From JAWXBK01 sp040878185 (GTDB lineage: Bacteria; Pseudomonadota; Alphaproteobacteria; Dongiales; Dongiaceae): a DNA stretch of 64,000 nt. The stretch lies in contig JBBDMS010000050.1 in assembly GCA_040878185.1 (NCBI GenBank), positions 8,976 through 72,975 on the forward strand, given 5' to 3'. This document shows, piece by piece, positions 7,181 to 16,072 of this stretch (the first letter of the stretch is position 1; every line of letters starts with the position of its first letter). The notes beneath the pieces were generated by a model. The model saw only the letters and a program-made list of their open reading frames with translations, was not told the origin of the DNA and searched no databases. Both the position numbers and the translations under genes were made by a program.

Positions 7181-9532
7181 TCAGCCGCAGCGGGAATAGC
7201 CGCAACTCGTACAGAGATCGCAGCCTTCCTGACGGATCATCGCCGGTTGCGTGCATTTCGGGCAGAGCGGCAGGCCGCGGCCGCCCTGGATGAGGTTGCC
7301 GTCGCCACCCGGACCGCGGCCGGGCAGTTCCTTGCCGGCGGCGACTGCTGCCTGCAGCAGCTCTTCGCGTTCGCGCTGGGCATCCGGCATGAAACCGATG
7401 TCGATCATGTGCCGCTCGATCACCTCGCCGATCGCCGCCAGCAGCGAGGGGACATAGCGTCCGTCCATCCAGCTGCCGCCGCGCGGATCGAACACGGCCT
7501 TCAGCTCTTCGACCACGAAGGAGACATCGCCGCCGCGCCGGAACACCGCCGAGATCATTCGCGTGAGCCCGAGCGTCCAGGCGTAATGGTCCATGTTCTT
7601 CGAGTTGATGAACACTTCGAACGGCCGGCGCCGCCCGTCCTTCACGATATCGTTGATCGTGATGTAGAGCGCATGGTCGCTCTCTGGCCACCGGACCTTG
7701 TAGGTGCGGCCGGGCAGAGCCTCGGGCCGGTCGAGCGGCCGGGTCATGTAGACGACGCCGCCCGCCTCGTAGATGTCGGCGGGACGCGGCTGCGGCTTCT
7801 CCAGCGGCAATTCCGGTTCGGCATTGATCGCAGCCAGCTTGGAGAGTTCGAGCACGGCACCGGTCACGTCGTTCGGGCGATAGGTGGTGCAGCCCTTGCA
7901 GCCGAGTTCGTAGGCCTGGGTATAGATGTCCTTGAACGAGTCGAAGGACAGATCGGCCGGGCAGTTGATCGTCTTCGAGATCGAGCTGTCGATATATTTC
8001 TGCACGACCGCCTGCATGACGAGATGATCGCCCGGCGTCAGCGACTGCGCATCGACGAAGGCATCGGGCAGCGGCGCGTGTTCGCCCTTCAGATCGTGGA
8101 AGCGGCGAAAGGCATAGTCCGTCACCTCTTCCTGGCGGCGGCTGCCGTCGGGCATCAGCACGTTGCGGGTATATTTGAAGCTGAACACCGGCTCGAGCCC
8201 GGACGAGACGTTGCCCGCAAAGAGCGAGATCGTGCCGGTCGGTGCGACCGAGGTGACCAGCGAATTGCGGATGCCGTATTTGGCGATCGCCTCGCGCAGG
8301 TCGACCGGCAATTCCCGGATCGTTTCGCCGGCCAGATAGGGCTCGGCATCGAACAGCGGGAACGCGCCTTTCTCGGCGGCGAGTTCGACCGAGGCGCGAT
8401 AGGCGGCGTTGCGCAGCGCATACATCCAGCGCTCGGTCAGTTCGACCGCCGCCTTCGAGCCGTAGCGCACGCCGCACATGATCAGCGCATCGCCAAGCCC
8501 CGTGATGCCGAGCCCGATGCGGCGCTTCGCCCGCGCCTCCAGCGTCTGCTGCGGCAGCGGAAACTTCGAGATGTCGATGACATTGTCCATCATCCGCACC
8601 GCGAGCGGGACCAGCCGGTCGAGCTGTTCCATTTCGAGGGCGGCGTGCGGTTCGAACGGATCTTTGACCAGGGTCGCGAGATTGATCGAGCCGAGCAGGC
8701 AGGCGCCGTAAGGCGGCAGCGGCTGCTCGCCGCACGGGTTGGTCGCGCTGATCGTCTCGCAGTAATGCAGATTGTTCCGCTTGTTGATGCGGTCGATGAA
8801 GATCACGCCGGGCTCGGCATAGGCGTAGGTCGCCCGCATGATCTTGTCCCAGAGATCGCGCGCCTGCACGACGCGGAAGGTCGTGCCGCCGAATTTCAGT
8901 TCCCAGGGCGCATCCTTGCGGATCGCTTCCATGAAGGCGTCGCTGACCAGCACCGAGAGATTGAACATGCGCAGCCGGCCGGCCTCGTGCTTGGCGGCGA
9001 CGAACGCCTCGATGTCGGGATGGTCGCAACGCATGGTCGCCATCATTGCGCCGCGGCGATAGCCGGCGCTCATGATGGTGCGGCACATCGCATCCCATAC
9101 GTCCATGAACGAGAGCGGGCCCGACGCATCGGCGCCGACGCCCTTGACCGGCGCGCCGTGCGGGCGGAGCGAGGAGAAGTCGTAACCGATGCCGCCGCCC
9201 TGCTGCATGGTGAGCGCGGCCTCGCGCAGATGCTCGAAGATGCCGCCCATATCGTCGGGGATCGTGCCCATGACGAAGCAGTTGAACAGGGTCACGTTCC
9301 GCGCGGCGCCGGCACCGGCGAGGATGCGGCCGGCCGGCAGGAAGCGGAATCCCTCGAGCGCCTCGTAGAAGCGCTCTTCCCACAGCTCGGGTTCGCGCTC
9401 CGGCTCGGCGAGCGTACGCGCAACCCGGCGCCAGCTATCCTCGACCGTCCTGTCAATGGCGGCGCCGTCCGCCTGTTTGAGGCGGTATTTCATGTCCCAG
9501 ATCTGCTGGGCGATCGCGGAAATCTGAGCCAT
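7181..9532 (-). CDS. nrdJ: adenosylcobalamin-dependent (class II) ribonucleoside-diphosphate reductase
   Basis: 783 residues. Class II ribonucleotide reductases use AdoCbl to start radical reduction of ribonucleotides to deoxyribonucleotides, with or without oxygen. Visible landmarks are the first redox cysteine in TLFNCFVMGT, the finger-loop Cys/Glu pair in ATNPCGEQPLPPYGAC, the second redox cysteine region SKTINCPADLSF, and a C-terminal zinc ribbon CPKC...CTSCGYSRCG. No NrdB-like partner is nearby, as expected for this class. The start MAQISAIAQQIWDMKY at 9532 is preferred because TTGAGG lies about ten bases upstream; longer readings to 9742 add low-quality sequence that crosses an AT-rich control region. 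AdoCbl supply links it to the adenosyltransferase at 22470-23033. Confidence 0.93.
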   Translation of the reverse strand: MAQISAIAQQIWDMKYRLKQADGAAIDRTVEDSWRRVARTLAEPEREPELWEERFYEALEGFRFLPAGRILAGAGAARNVTLFNCFVMGTIPDDMGGIFEHLREAALTMQQGGGIGYDFSSLRPHGAPVKGVGADASGPLSFMDVWDAMCRTIMSAGYRRGAMMATMRCDHPDIEAFVAAKHEAGRLRMFNLSVLVSDAFMEAIRKDAPWELKFGGTTFRVVQARDLWDKIMRATYAYAEPGVIFIDRINKRNNLHYCETISATNPCGEQPLPPYGACLLGSINLATLVKDPFEPHAALEMEQLDRLVPLAVRMMDNVIDISKFPLPQQTLEARAKRRIGLGITGLGDALIMCGVRYGSKAAVELTERWMYALRNAAYRASVELAAEKGAFPLFDAEPYLAGETIRELPVDLREAIAKYGIRNSLVTSVAPTGTISLFAGNVSSGLEPVFSFKYTRNVLMPDGSRRQEEVTDYAFRRFHDLKGEHAPLPDAFVDAQSLTPGDHLVMQAVVQKYIDSSISKTINCPADLSFDSFKDIYTQAYELGCKGCTTYRPNDVTGAVLELSKLAAINAEPELPLEKPQPRPADIYEAGGVVYMTRPLDRPEALPGRTYKVRWPESDHALYITINDIVKDGRRRPFEVFINSKNMDHYAWTLGLTRMISAVFRRGGDVSFVVEELKAVFDPRGGSWMDGRYVPSLLAAIGEVIERHMIDIGFMPDAQREREELLQAAVAAGKELPGRGPGGDGNLIQGGRGLPLCPKCTQPAMIRQEGCDLCTSCGYSRCG

Positions 9533-9748
9533 CGGCAACCTCAAGGGAGTACCCCGCAGCCGGTCCAAGACCAGTCCACCCGGGCAATGAACAATACTAG
9601 CGTTCGCCTTCTGTTTCCACCTAATTGGTAAATAATCCACTGCGGGATGTGGACAAAATGTTATAAATACCCGATGTAAATCAAATGCTTGAGAGTCACG
9701 CTTGGGTTCCACCGGGTGCTGCTGCGCCGGCCGGTGGATCATTCGGTC
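9533..9748 (-). promoter_or_regulatory. AT-rich control region upstream of nrdJ with DnaA-box-like sites
   Basis: This intergenic stretch is clearly richer in A+T (about 9590-9690) than its surroundings. Two opposed DnaA-box-like 9-mers sit close together: TAATCCACT at 9632-9640 (two mismatches to TTATCCACA) and TTGTCCACA on the minus strand at 9656-9648 (one mismatch). Together they form the spaced inverted repeat TCCAC-N8-GTGGA. No cobalamin-riboswitch B12 box and no convincing NrdR box pair were seen. Confidence 0.4.
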
Positions 9749-9761
9749 TCAATTGAGACCG
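9744..9761. repeat. perfect 18-bp palindrome at the plsC stop
   Basis: CGGTCTCAATTGAGACCG is perfectly self-complementary. It includes the last codons and TGA of plsC and marks the upstream edge of the nrdJ control region. It could be an operator or a bidirectional stem-loop. No T tract follows on either strand, so a classical terminator is unlikely. Confidence 0.55.
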
Positions 9762-10513
9762 GACCAGCTAGGCGGCACGAATTTAGCGGCTGGGCGGGCC
9801 GTGCTTGAACCGCTGACCAGCGCCCGGCTGTGCGCCTCGATCCGCTCTTCCAGTTCAGCCATGAAGGCTTTGCGCGGGAGTCCCGGTGCGATTGCCGGGA
9901 GGAAGGCGATGGTGATGGTGCCGGGCTGTTTCACGAAGCGGCGGCGGCCCCAAAAGCGCCCCGAATCGAGGGCGATCGGCACGACCGGCAGTCCGAGCCG
10001 CTGATAGAGCGCCGCGATGCCGGGGTGAAAGGGCCGGCGTTCGCCGGGTGCCGTCCGGGTGCCTTCGGGAAAGATCACGATCGGCCGTCCGGCCGCGACC
10101 GCCCGGTCGGCATCGGCGAGCATCGCACGAAGCGCGGCGGCGCCGGCGCTGCGATTGACGCCGATCGGCCGCGAGCGGGCGAGTAACTGGCCGAACAGTG
10201 GGATCCACAAGAGTTCGCGCTTCAGCACATAGGCCGGATCGCGCAGCAGCAGCGCGAAGATCAGCGTGTCCCAGGTCGATTGATGCTTGCTCGCGTAGAT
10301 CGTCGGACCGGCTGCGATGTTCTCCGCGCCCTCGATCCGCCAGTCGAGCCCGACGATGACGCGCAGCAGCGCCATCGTGCCGAGCGCCCATAGCCGGCCG
10401 ATCCCGTGCATCGAGCGCCACGGGAACGGCAGCAGGAAGACTCCGGCAAGCACCATGAGCGCGGTCCAGCCGTAGAAACCCAGATTGAAGATCAGCGAGC
10501 GAAGCCAGTGCAT
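9749..10513 (-). CDS. plsC: 1-acyl-sn-glycerol-3-phosphate acyltransferase
   Basis: 254 residues. It has an N-terminal hydrophobic anchor (about residues 8-30), then the acyltransferase motifs: HQSTWD (HX4D) near residue 77 and FPEGTR near residue 148, with PVVPIALDSGRFW downstream. PlsC transfers a fatty acyl chain to lysophosphatidic acid at the inner membrane, giving phosphatidic acid. It is the last gene of the ftsE-ftsX-ydcF-plsC cluster, 22 bp after ydcF. The stop codon lies inside an 18-bp perfect palindrome. Confidence 0.92.
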   Translation of the reverse strand: MHWLRSLIFNLGFYGWTALMVLAGVFLLPFPWRSMHGIGRLWALGTMALLRVIVGLDWRIEGAENIAAGPTIYASKHQSTWDTLIFALLLRDPAYVLKRELLWIPLFGQLLARSRPIGVNRSAGAAALRAMLADADRAVAAGRPIVIFPEGTRTAPGERRPFHPGIAALYQRLGLPVVPIALDSGRFWGRRRFVKQPGTITIAFLPAIAPGLPRKAFMAELEERIEAHSRALVSGSSTARPAAKFVPPSWSGLN

Positions 10514-10535
10514 GGCGAACGGCCCGGCTCTCGGT

Positions 10536-11138
10536 TCAGTTGAAGGCGGCGCAGCCGGAAAGCCGCGTTGCCCAATATTTCACGTACTCCGCGGCCGCGA
10601 TCGCGAACGCATTGGCATTCTCGAACCAGCCGCGCCCGGTCGCGTTCTGCGGGAAAACGGGATGCGCCAGTATCTCCACGTCCGGCATGGCACAGCGCAT
10701 CAGCAGCAGGCTGCGCGGCATGTGATAGTCGGCCGTGACAAGCCGCAGCGACGTGAAACCATGCTCGTGCATCCAGGCAGCGGTTTCGCGCGCGTTGCCC
10801 GATGTGTCGCGCGCGACATAGCCGAGATCGACGCAGCATTCGATGACCGCTGCGGTCGCCGGATCGCTGCCGCCATCCGGCAACTGGGCGACCAGTTCCG
10901 GCAACAGCACGTCGTCATGCACGCCCGTTACCAGCAGACGCTGTCCGCTGCCTTCGGCCATCAGTCGCATCGCCTCGGCGACGCGCTGCGCGCCGCCGGT
11001 CAGCGCCACGATCGCATCGGTCTTCCGGTCGGGTGCGTCGGCCGTCTCCGGCAGAGCGGCGATGAAGGCGAGGAAGCCGCCGAACCAGAGCAGCACCAGC
11101 ACCAGCAGAAACCAGAACAATCGGCTGATACGCCGCAT
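10536..11138 (-). CDS. YdcF/DUF218 family membrane-anchored protein
   Basis: 200 residues. The protein has an N-terminal transmembrane helix (LFWFLLVLVLLWFGGFLAFIAAL), then the DUF218 fold: DAIVALTGGAQRV at the first strand, SGNARETAAWMHEHG, and RLVTADYHMPRSLLLM with conserved TADYHMPR. Relatives (YdcF, SanA, ElyC) bind nucleotides or act in envelope or lipid-carrier metabolism; the exact role of this one is unknown. It sits 8 bp after ftsX in a conserved alphaproteobacterial cluster with plsC, pointing to the cell envelope. The start MRRISRLFWF at 11138 places a basic triplet before the helix. Confidence 0.85.
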   Translation of the reverse strand: MRRISRLFWFLLVLVLLWFGGFLAFIAALPETADAPDRKTDAIVALTGGAQRVAEAMRLMAEGSGQRLLVTGVHDDVLLPELVAQLPDGGSDPATAAVIECCVDLGYVARDTSGNARETAAWMHEHGFTSLRLVTADYHMPRSLLLMRCAMPDVEILAHPVFPQNATGRGWFENANAFAIAAAEYVKYWATRLSGCAAFN

Positions 11139-11146
11139 CGCGATCC

Positions 11147-12055
11147 TCACATCATCCGGCGCAGCGTGGCGAGAACGGTGCGTCGTGCACTCACCATCGC
11201 CAGCAATCCCGCCGCCGGGATCAGCAGCGCATACCACAGCCACATCGTCCAGTCCGGTGCCATCGCGGGCAGGAACGGCACGGCCGCGAAGGAAACCAGC
11301 AGGCCGAGCCCCCACCAGGTCAGGGCCGCCAGCGCGACCCCGATGATGCCGCCGACCAAACCGAGGCCCAGAGCATGGCGCTGGATCTGACGTGCGATGT
11401 ACACGTCGCGTGCACCCACCTGATGGGCGATTTCGATGACGCGGGCATGGACCGCAAGCCCGGTGCGGGTGACGAAATAGACCACCAGCGCGCCCGCTAC
11501 CGCGACGATCGACACGACCAGCAACGCGAGTAGTTGCAGGCTGCGGCCGAAGCGCACGAGTTCGGCCGCCCAGCGGCCATGATCGTCGACCACGATTGCG
11601 ACGCCCGCCGTCGCCAATCGCTCTTCGATCGCCGCGGCGCTCAACGCGCTGTCATCGCGCGCCGTTACCGCGACGACGTCGGGCAACGGCAGATCGAGAG
11701 CGTCGTCGGTCGGCCCGAGCCAGGGTTCGACCAGCGCGCGCGTCGCCTCGGCTTCGAGCACGCGCACGCTTTCGACGGCGTCGATGGTCTTCAGGTGATC
11801 GATGACTGTCTGCACCCGCGCCGCGCGCTCGGCGCGTTCGGCATCGGGGTCCGCATCGGAGCCGGTTTCGACCGGCAGAATCTGGATCGTGAACTGGCCG
11901 ACCAGACCGCGCTTCCAGCCGTCGAGCGCCTCGCCGACCGTCGTCGCGCCGGCCAGCGCGAGCGCCGCGAGATAGACCATCATCGCCAGAATCCACGGGA
12001 GATAGCGCCAGGCGCTCGCGCGGTCGAGTGGCAGATCGCTGCGCAGGAGCCGCAT
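11147..12055 (-). CDS. ftsX: cell division ABC transporter permease FtsX
   Basis: 302 residues. The FtsX topology is visible: a first membrane helix (about 18-38, PWILAMMVYLAALALAGAT), a periplasmic loop with WKRGLVGQFTIQILPVETG, and three further helices in the C-terminal half. FtsX with FtsE couples the divisome to peptidoglycan hydrolase activation. Its ATG overlaps the ftsE stop by one base (TGATG), so the pair is translationally coupled. Confidence 0.92.
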   Translation of the reverse strand: MRLLRSDLPLDRASAWRYLPWILAMMVYLAALALAGATTVGEALDGWKRGLVGQFTIQILPVETGSDADPDAERAERAARVQTVIDHLKTIDAVESVRVLEAEATRALVEPWLGPTDDALDLPLPDVVAVTARDDSALSAAAIEERLATAGVAIVVDDHGRWAAELVRFGRSLQLLALLVVSIVAVAGALVVYFVTRTGLAVHARVIEIAHQVGARDVYIARQIQRHALGLGLVGGIIGVALAALTWWGLGLLVSFAAVPFLPAMAPDWTMWLWYALLIPAAGLLAMVSARRTVLATLRRMM

Positions 12056-12735
12056 CAGTGGATCCGTCCGCCGCGGCCCGGCAACACCCGGACCCGGGGC
12101 TGATCGATCCGGATCTGGCTGTGGCCGAAGCGTTCGACCAGCGCCTCGTTATGCGTGGCAATCAGCACGGTCGTGCCCAGCCGGTTCAGCTCTTCGAACA
12201 GGTACATCAGACGGACCGCCATTGCGTCGTCGACATTGCCGGTCGGTTCGTCGGCGATCAGGAGATCGGGCCGGCCGATCACCGCGCGCGCAATCGCCGC
12301 GCGCTGCTGCTGGCCACCGGACAGGGTGGGGGGCAGCGCCTCGATCTGGTCGTTGAGACCGACCCATTGCAGCAGCTCGGTCACATGCTGGCGTACTTCC
12401 TTCGAGGCGACGCCGCGTACGCGCAGCGGCAAAGCGACATTGTCGAAGGTCGAGAGATGGTCGATCAGGCGAAAATCCTGGAACACGACGCCGACGCGCC
12501 GGCGCATGTCGGGTAACTCGTCATGCGCGATCGCGGCGAGGTCGCGGCCGAACAGCGAGATGCGCCCCGCACTCGGCCGCAGTGCCCGGTGGATCAGCCG
12601 CAATATCGACGATTTACCCGAGCCGCTGGGCCCGATCAGGAAATGCAGGGACCCGGGCGCCAGCTCGAAGGATACGTCTTGCAGGATTTCCGGACCGTCG
12701 CCGTAGCGCAGCCCGACGTTCTCGAACAGAACCAA
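12055..12735 (-). CDS. ftsE: cell division ATP-binding protein FtsE
   Basis: 226-residue ABC ATPase. Walker A is GPSGSGKSS, the Q-loop is VFQDFRL, the signature is LSGGQQQR, Walker B is LLIADEPTGNVD and the switch histidine is in IATHNEA. FENVGLRYGDGPEIL at the N-terminus is typical FtsE. A TTG start at 12735 gives the expected MVLFENVG beginning, with AGAGG upstream; a longer ATG reading to 12834 would add about 33 atypical residues. The divergent DUF3426 gene starts 149 bp away. Confidence 0.92.
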   Translation of the reverse strand: MVLFENVGLRYGDGPEILQDVSFELAPGSLHFLIGPSGSGKSSILRLIHRALRPSAGRISLFGRDLAAIAHDELPDMRRRVGVVFQDFRLIDHLSTFDNVALPLRVRGVASKEVRQHVTELLQWVGLNDQIEALPPTLSGGQQQRAAIARAVIGRPDLLIADEPTGNVDDAMAVRLMYLFEELNRLGTTVLIATHNEALVERFGHSQIRIDQPRVRVLPGRGGRIH

Positions 12736-12884
12736 GGTCCCGGCGCCTCTTGCCTTAATTTGGATCGAAATGGAGAACGCGAGAATCGCATGCGGGGCCC
12801 GCATCCGTCCAGCGGGGCTTGCCTTGCCTGCCACGGCGCTTCAACCTATAAGGCTTCGAGGGGAGCCGCGGAAATCTTTCAGTC

Positions 12885-13562
12885 ATGATCGTAACCTGTC
12901 CCGCCTGCGCGACCCGTTATTCGGTCGAACCATCGTCGATTGCGCCCGACGGTCGAAAGGTGCGTTGCACGCGTTGCGGCCATGTCTGGCTGCAACTGCC
13001 GCCGGCCGACATGCCGAAGCGGGTCGACCTGCTGCCCGATCTCGCCGATCGCGACGTCCGACCGGAATCGGTCGTGGTGCCGCCGCCGATGCCCTCGCGC
13101 GAGCGGCGTCGCGGCGGCAGCGGCGGCTGGCTCGGTCTCGTCCTTCTCCTGCTGATCGTCGGATTCGCAGCCTCGGTCGGTTATATCGCTCGCGAGCGGA
13201 TCGTCGAACGCTGGCCCGAGGTCGCGCCGCTTTACGAGCGGATCGGCATCGACGTGGCGGCCGTCGGCGATGGCCTCCTGCTCGGCGAGCCGACCCATGT
13301 GCGGCGTGCGGTCGACGGCGTCGATGTGATCGAGATCGAAGGCGAGATCCGCAACGCGACCGAAGCCGACATGGCGATTCCCAATCTCCTGGTGATGCTG
13401 CGGAACGATGCCGACCAGACGGTTCTGGAACGTGTTTACGCGGCACCGCGGCCGGCCCTGCAGGCCGGTGAGACGCTGCGCTACAAGATTGCGATCGAAG
13501 AGCCGCCATCGGAGGCAGTACGGGCGGCCATTACCTTCACGGAAGCGCCGCCGACGGAATGA
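12885..13562 (+). CDS. MJ0042 zinc-ribbon / DUF3426 membrane protein
   Basis: 225 residues. Residues 1-36 form a zinc-ribbon with CPAC and CTRC knuckles (MJ0042 type). A basic linker and one transmembrane helix (WLGLVLLLLIVGFAASVGYIA) follow, then a periplasmic DUF3426-like beta domain with VIEIEGEIRNATEADMAIPNL. These proteins are widespread next to ftsEX in alphaproteobacteria, and their function is not established. Divergent from ftsE, convergent with the TIGR02302 gene. Confidence 0.85.
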   Translation: MIVTCPACATRYSVEPSSIAPDGRKVRCTRCGHVWLQLPPADMPKRVDLLPDLADRDVRPESVVVPPPMPSRERRRGGSGGWLGLVLLLLIVGFAASVGYIARERIVERWPEVAPLYERIGIDVAAVGDGLLLGEPTHVRRAVDGVDVIEIEGEIRNATEADMAIPNLLVMLRNDADQTVLERVYAAPRPALQAGETLRYKIAIEEPPSEAVRAAITFTEAPPTE

Positions 13563-13609
13563 TCGTTTCCGGATGATCGCCGCCGGCTAACGACCGATTC
13601 GCGTGCCGG

Positions 13610-16072
13610 TCAGAAGCGCCGCAACAGCCGTTCGATGTAATCCAGTTCCATCTCGGGCCGCGTACGGTCGGAACTGCGCCGGCGCAGTTCGTCGAGAATT
13701 TCGCGCGAGCGCTGCAGATCGGCTTCCTCGGGGATCGCGATGTCGCTGGTATCGATCATGCCGTTGGCGCCCTCGTCGCGGCCGAAGGGATCCTCGTTCT
13801 CGCCTCGCATCATATCGGTGGGCCCACCGCCCGGCCGCCGTGCGAGCTGATCGCGCAACTGGCTGCGCATCTGCCGAGCACCCTGTTGCAGTTCGTCCAG
13901 GGCGCGAACCTGCGCATCGGCTGACGACGTCGCATCGCCTTCGATCAGCGCGCCATGCGATCCGCGCATCTCCTGCTCGGCATTGCCAAGATTTTCGGGG
14001 ATGTCGCCGATCATTTCCGCAAGCTCCCGCATGATCTCGCCAAGATCCATGCGAAGCCCTTCCTGTTCGCCCGCCTCGGCGCCGAGATCGGATGGCTCGC
14101 CGTCGGGCGACGGCTCCTGCGATTTCCGGAAGGTGCGATCGAGCAGGCCCTGCTGATCGCGAATCAACGCTTCCATGTCCGCGAGCAGTTCCATCGCCTC
14201 GTTGGAACCGTCCTGCGGCTGAGCCAGCATCGGGTCGGCGCGCAGATTCTCGAGGATCTCCTGAAGTTCGGCGAGCAGGTTCCGCGCCGCCTCGCGCGCA
14301 CCCGATTGGGAGAGCTCCTCCGCCTGGTCGATCAGTTCCTGCAGATCTTCACGGGTCATTTCCATCGCCTCTTCGTCGAGCGGCGATTGTTCGAAACCCT
14401 CTTCGAAATCGCGCTGAATGCGATCGGCGAGCGCTTCGAGGAATTCGTCGAGCGTGCTGCGCAGTTCATCCATCAGTCGCTGGATTTCTTCTTCCGGCGC
14501 ATTATTGGCGAGCGCCTCCTGCAGCTCGCGCTGCAACTCGCGCAGCCGCTGCTCGACAAGGGCGACCTCGCCTTCTTCGACCCGCAACGCCGTATCCCAG
14601 AGCAGCGCCACCACCTCGGGAACGGTCCGTGGATCGCTCTCGCTCAGGATGAGGCGGGCGGATGCCGTGGTCAGTGCCAGCGTGACCACGGCATCGAAAT
14701 CGTAGAGTTCGGGCCGGGCGCTGAGCCGCCGCAGTTTGTCGGCCACTTCGGGCATGACCATGTCGCCCTCGGCGATCAGTCTTCGGCGCTGCTCGACGAT
14801 CGCGCGCGCAACCGGATGACGGAACGGTCGTTCCGGCAGATCCATCGTGACGGTTTCGCTGGTGCCGCGCTGGCCGGCCGCATCGGTCGCTTCCAGCGTG
14901 ATCCCGACCGGCAGGCCGGCCCAGGGATGCGCGGTCAGATCGTTAAAGCCAAAGCCGGCAATATCCAATTCGCCCATCGCCGGCATCGGCAATTCATAGG
15001 CGATCTCCGCGATGTCGCCCGGGCCGGTCAGGCCGTCGGCCCGAACGATCCGAACCGAAACCGATGCGACGCCGTAATCGTCGGTGGCCTCGTAGTCGAT
15101 GCGCAGCGCGTGGCGCTCGCTGCGATTGGGCGGCTGGGCGAAACCGATCTTGGGCGGCAGATCGGGCAGGATCGTCAGCGGCCAGGCCGCGACCTCCTCC
15201 CCATCCTGCGTCAGCATTAGTCGGTCGCCGGTCAGAATTTGGGTTTCGAGCCGCCATATGCCGCCATCGACCGCATCGAATGCCGCGTCGATATCGCCGA
15301 CAGCCAATATTGGTTCGCCGCTGCCGCCGGAAAGCTGGGCGATCAGGGTGCTTGCCTCGGGAACGCGCAGTTCCTGCGGCTGTGTCGCCGGATCGCTGTT
15401 GGTCGACAGCAGCATCGGTGCGACGTGGGTATAGGCCGGCGGGGTGATCCAGATGTCATAGGCGATCGGCACGCTCGCGGCGTCGGCGGCGAAATCCGGT
15501 AACAGAGCGCGACCGAAACGCAGGCCGATATCGCCGCGCGCGGCGGCAACGCCGATCACCAGCAGCAGCACGAGGGCGACACGCAGCCCCCAGGGATCGC
15601 GGGCTGCGAGCCCGGCCTTCGGCAGACCGACGCGCAGCCTTGCGAGCGAAGCTGTGCGCTGGCGCCGATGGGCTTCCCACAACGCGACCGCACCGTCGTC
15701 GCTGCGGCCGACTTCCATCCAGTCGTCTCGGGTGGTGACCGGCCGATGCGCAAGCGCGCTCGCTTGTTCGAGGCGACGCCCGGCGGCGCGATCGTCCGGT
15801 AAACGCAGGACTGCGAGCCCGCGCCAGACCGCGACCGCCAGGCCGATCGCGAAGGCGGCGAGCAGCCCGGCATGGAGCCAGCCCGGCAAGGCCGGGCCGA
15901 TATCGAAAATGGCGAAGAGGGCGAAGAGCCCGATGATACCGATGGCGGGCCAGAGCGACGGCCAGAGCCGTTCCCATAACAGCGCCGCGCGGGCAAGCGC
16001 GAGCCGGGCGCCGAGACGATCTGCGGCTCGTCCCCGCCGGCCGGGTTTTGTCAGCTCTGCGCGCTCATTCAT
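13610..16072 (-). CDS. TIGR02302/DUF4175 family membrane protein
   Basis: 820 residues. Two hydrophobic helices lie in the first 75 residues (LWPAIGIIGLFALFAIFDIG and HAGLLAAFAIGLAVAVW) and another near 155. A large periplasmic domain follows, then a long, highly charged helical C-terminal half (Glu/Gln/Arg/Leu repeats such as EEGEVALVEQRLRELQREL) likely to be coiled coil. The family is alphaproteobacterial and its role is unknown. It starts at an ATG overlapping the lysA stop (ATGA), so it is the last member of argH-lptM-lysA-TIGR02302. Confidence 0.88.
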   Translation of the reverse strand: MNERAELTKPGRRGRAADRLGARLALARAALLWERLWPSLWPAIGIIGLFALFAIFDIGPALPGWLHAGLLAAFAIGLAVAVWRGLAVLRLPDDRAAGRRLEQASALAHRPVTTRDDWMEVGRSDDGAVALWEAHRRQRTASLARLRVGLPKAGLAARDPWGLRVALVLLLVIGVAAARGDIGLRFGRALLPDFAADAASVPIAYDIWITPPAYTHVAPMLLSTNSDPATQPQELRVPEASTLIAQLSGGSGEPILAVGDIDAAFDAVDGGIWRLETQILTGDRLMLTQDGEEVAAWPLTILPDLPPKIGFAQPPNRSERHALRIDYEATDDYGVASVSVRIVRADGLTGPGDIAEIAYELPMPAMGELDIAGFGFNDLTAHPWAGLPVGITLEATDAAGQRGTSETVTMDLPERPFRHPVARAIVEQRRRLIAEGDMVMPEVADKLRRLSARPELYDFDAVVTLALTTASARLILSESDPRTVPEVVALLWDTALRVEEGEVALVEQRLRELQRELQEALANNAPEEEIQRLMDELRSTLDEFLEALADRIQRDFEEGFEQSPLDEEAMEMTREDLQELIDQAEELSQSGAREAARNLLAELQEILENLRADPMLAQPQDGSNEAMELLADMEALIRDQQGLLDRTFRKSQEPSPDGEPSDLGAEAGEQEGLRMDLGEIMRELAEMIGDIPENLGNAEQEMRGSHGALIEGDATSSADAQVRALDELQQGARQMRSQLRDQLARRPGGGPTDMMRGENEDPFGRDEGANGMIDTSDIAIPEEADLQRSREILDELRRRSSDRTRPEMELDYIERLLRRF

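Noticed and set aside
9533..9748. Cobalamin riboswitch or NrdR-box pair upstream of nrdJ
   Set aside because: No B12-box (GCCACTG-type) sequence and no two spaced NrdR boxes were found; only DnaA-like sites and AT-rich DNA.
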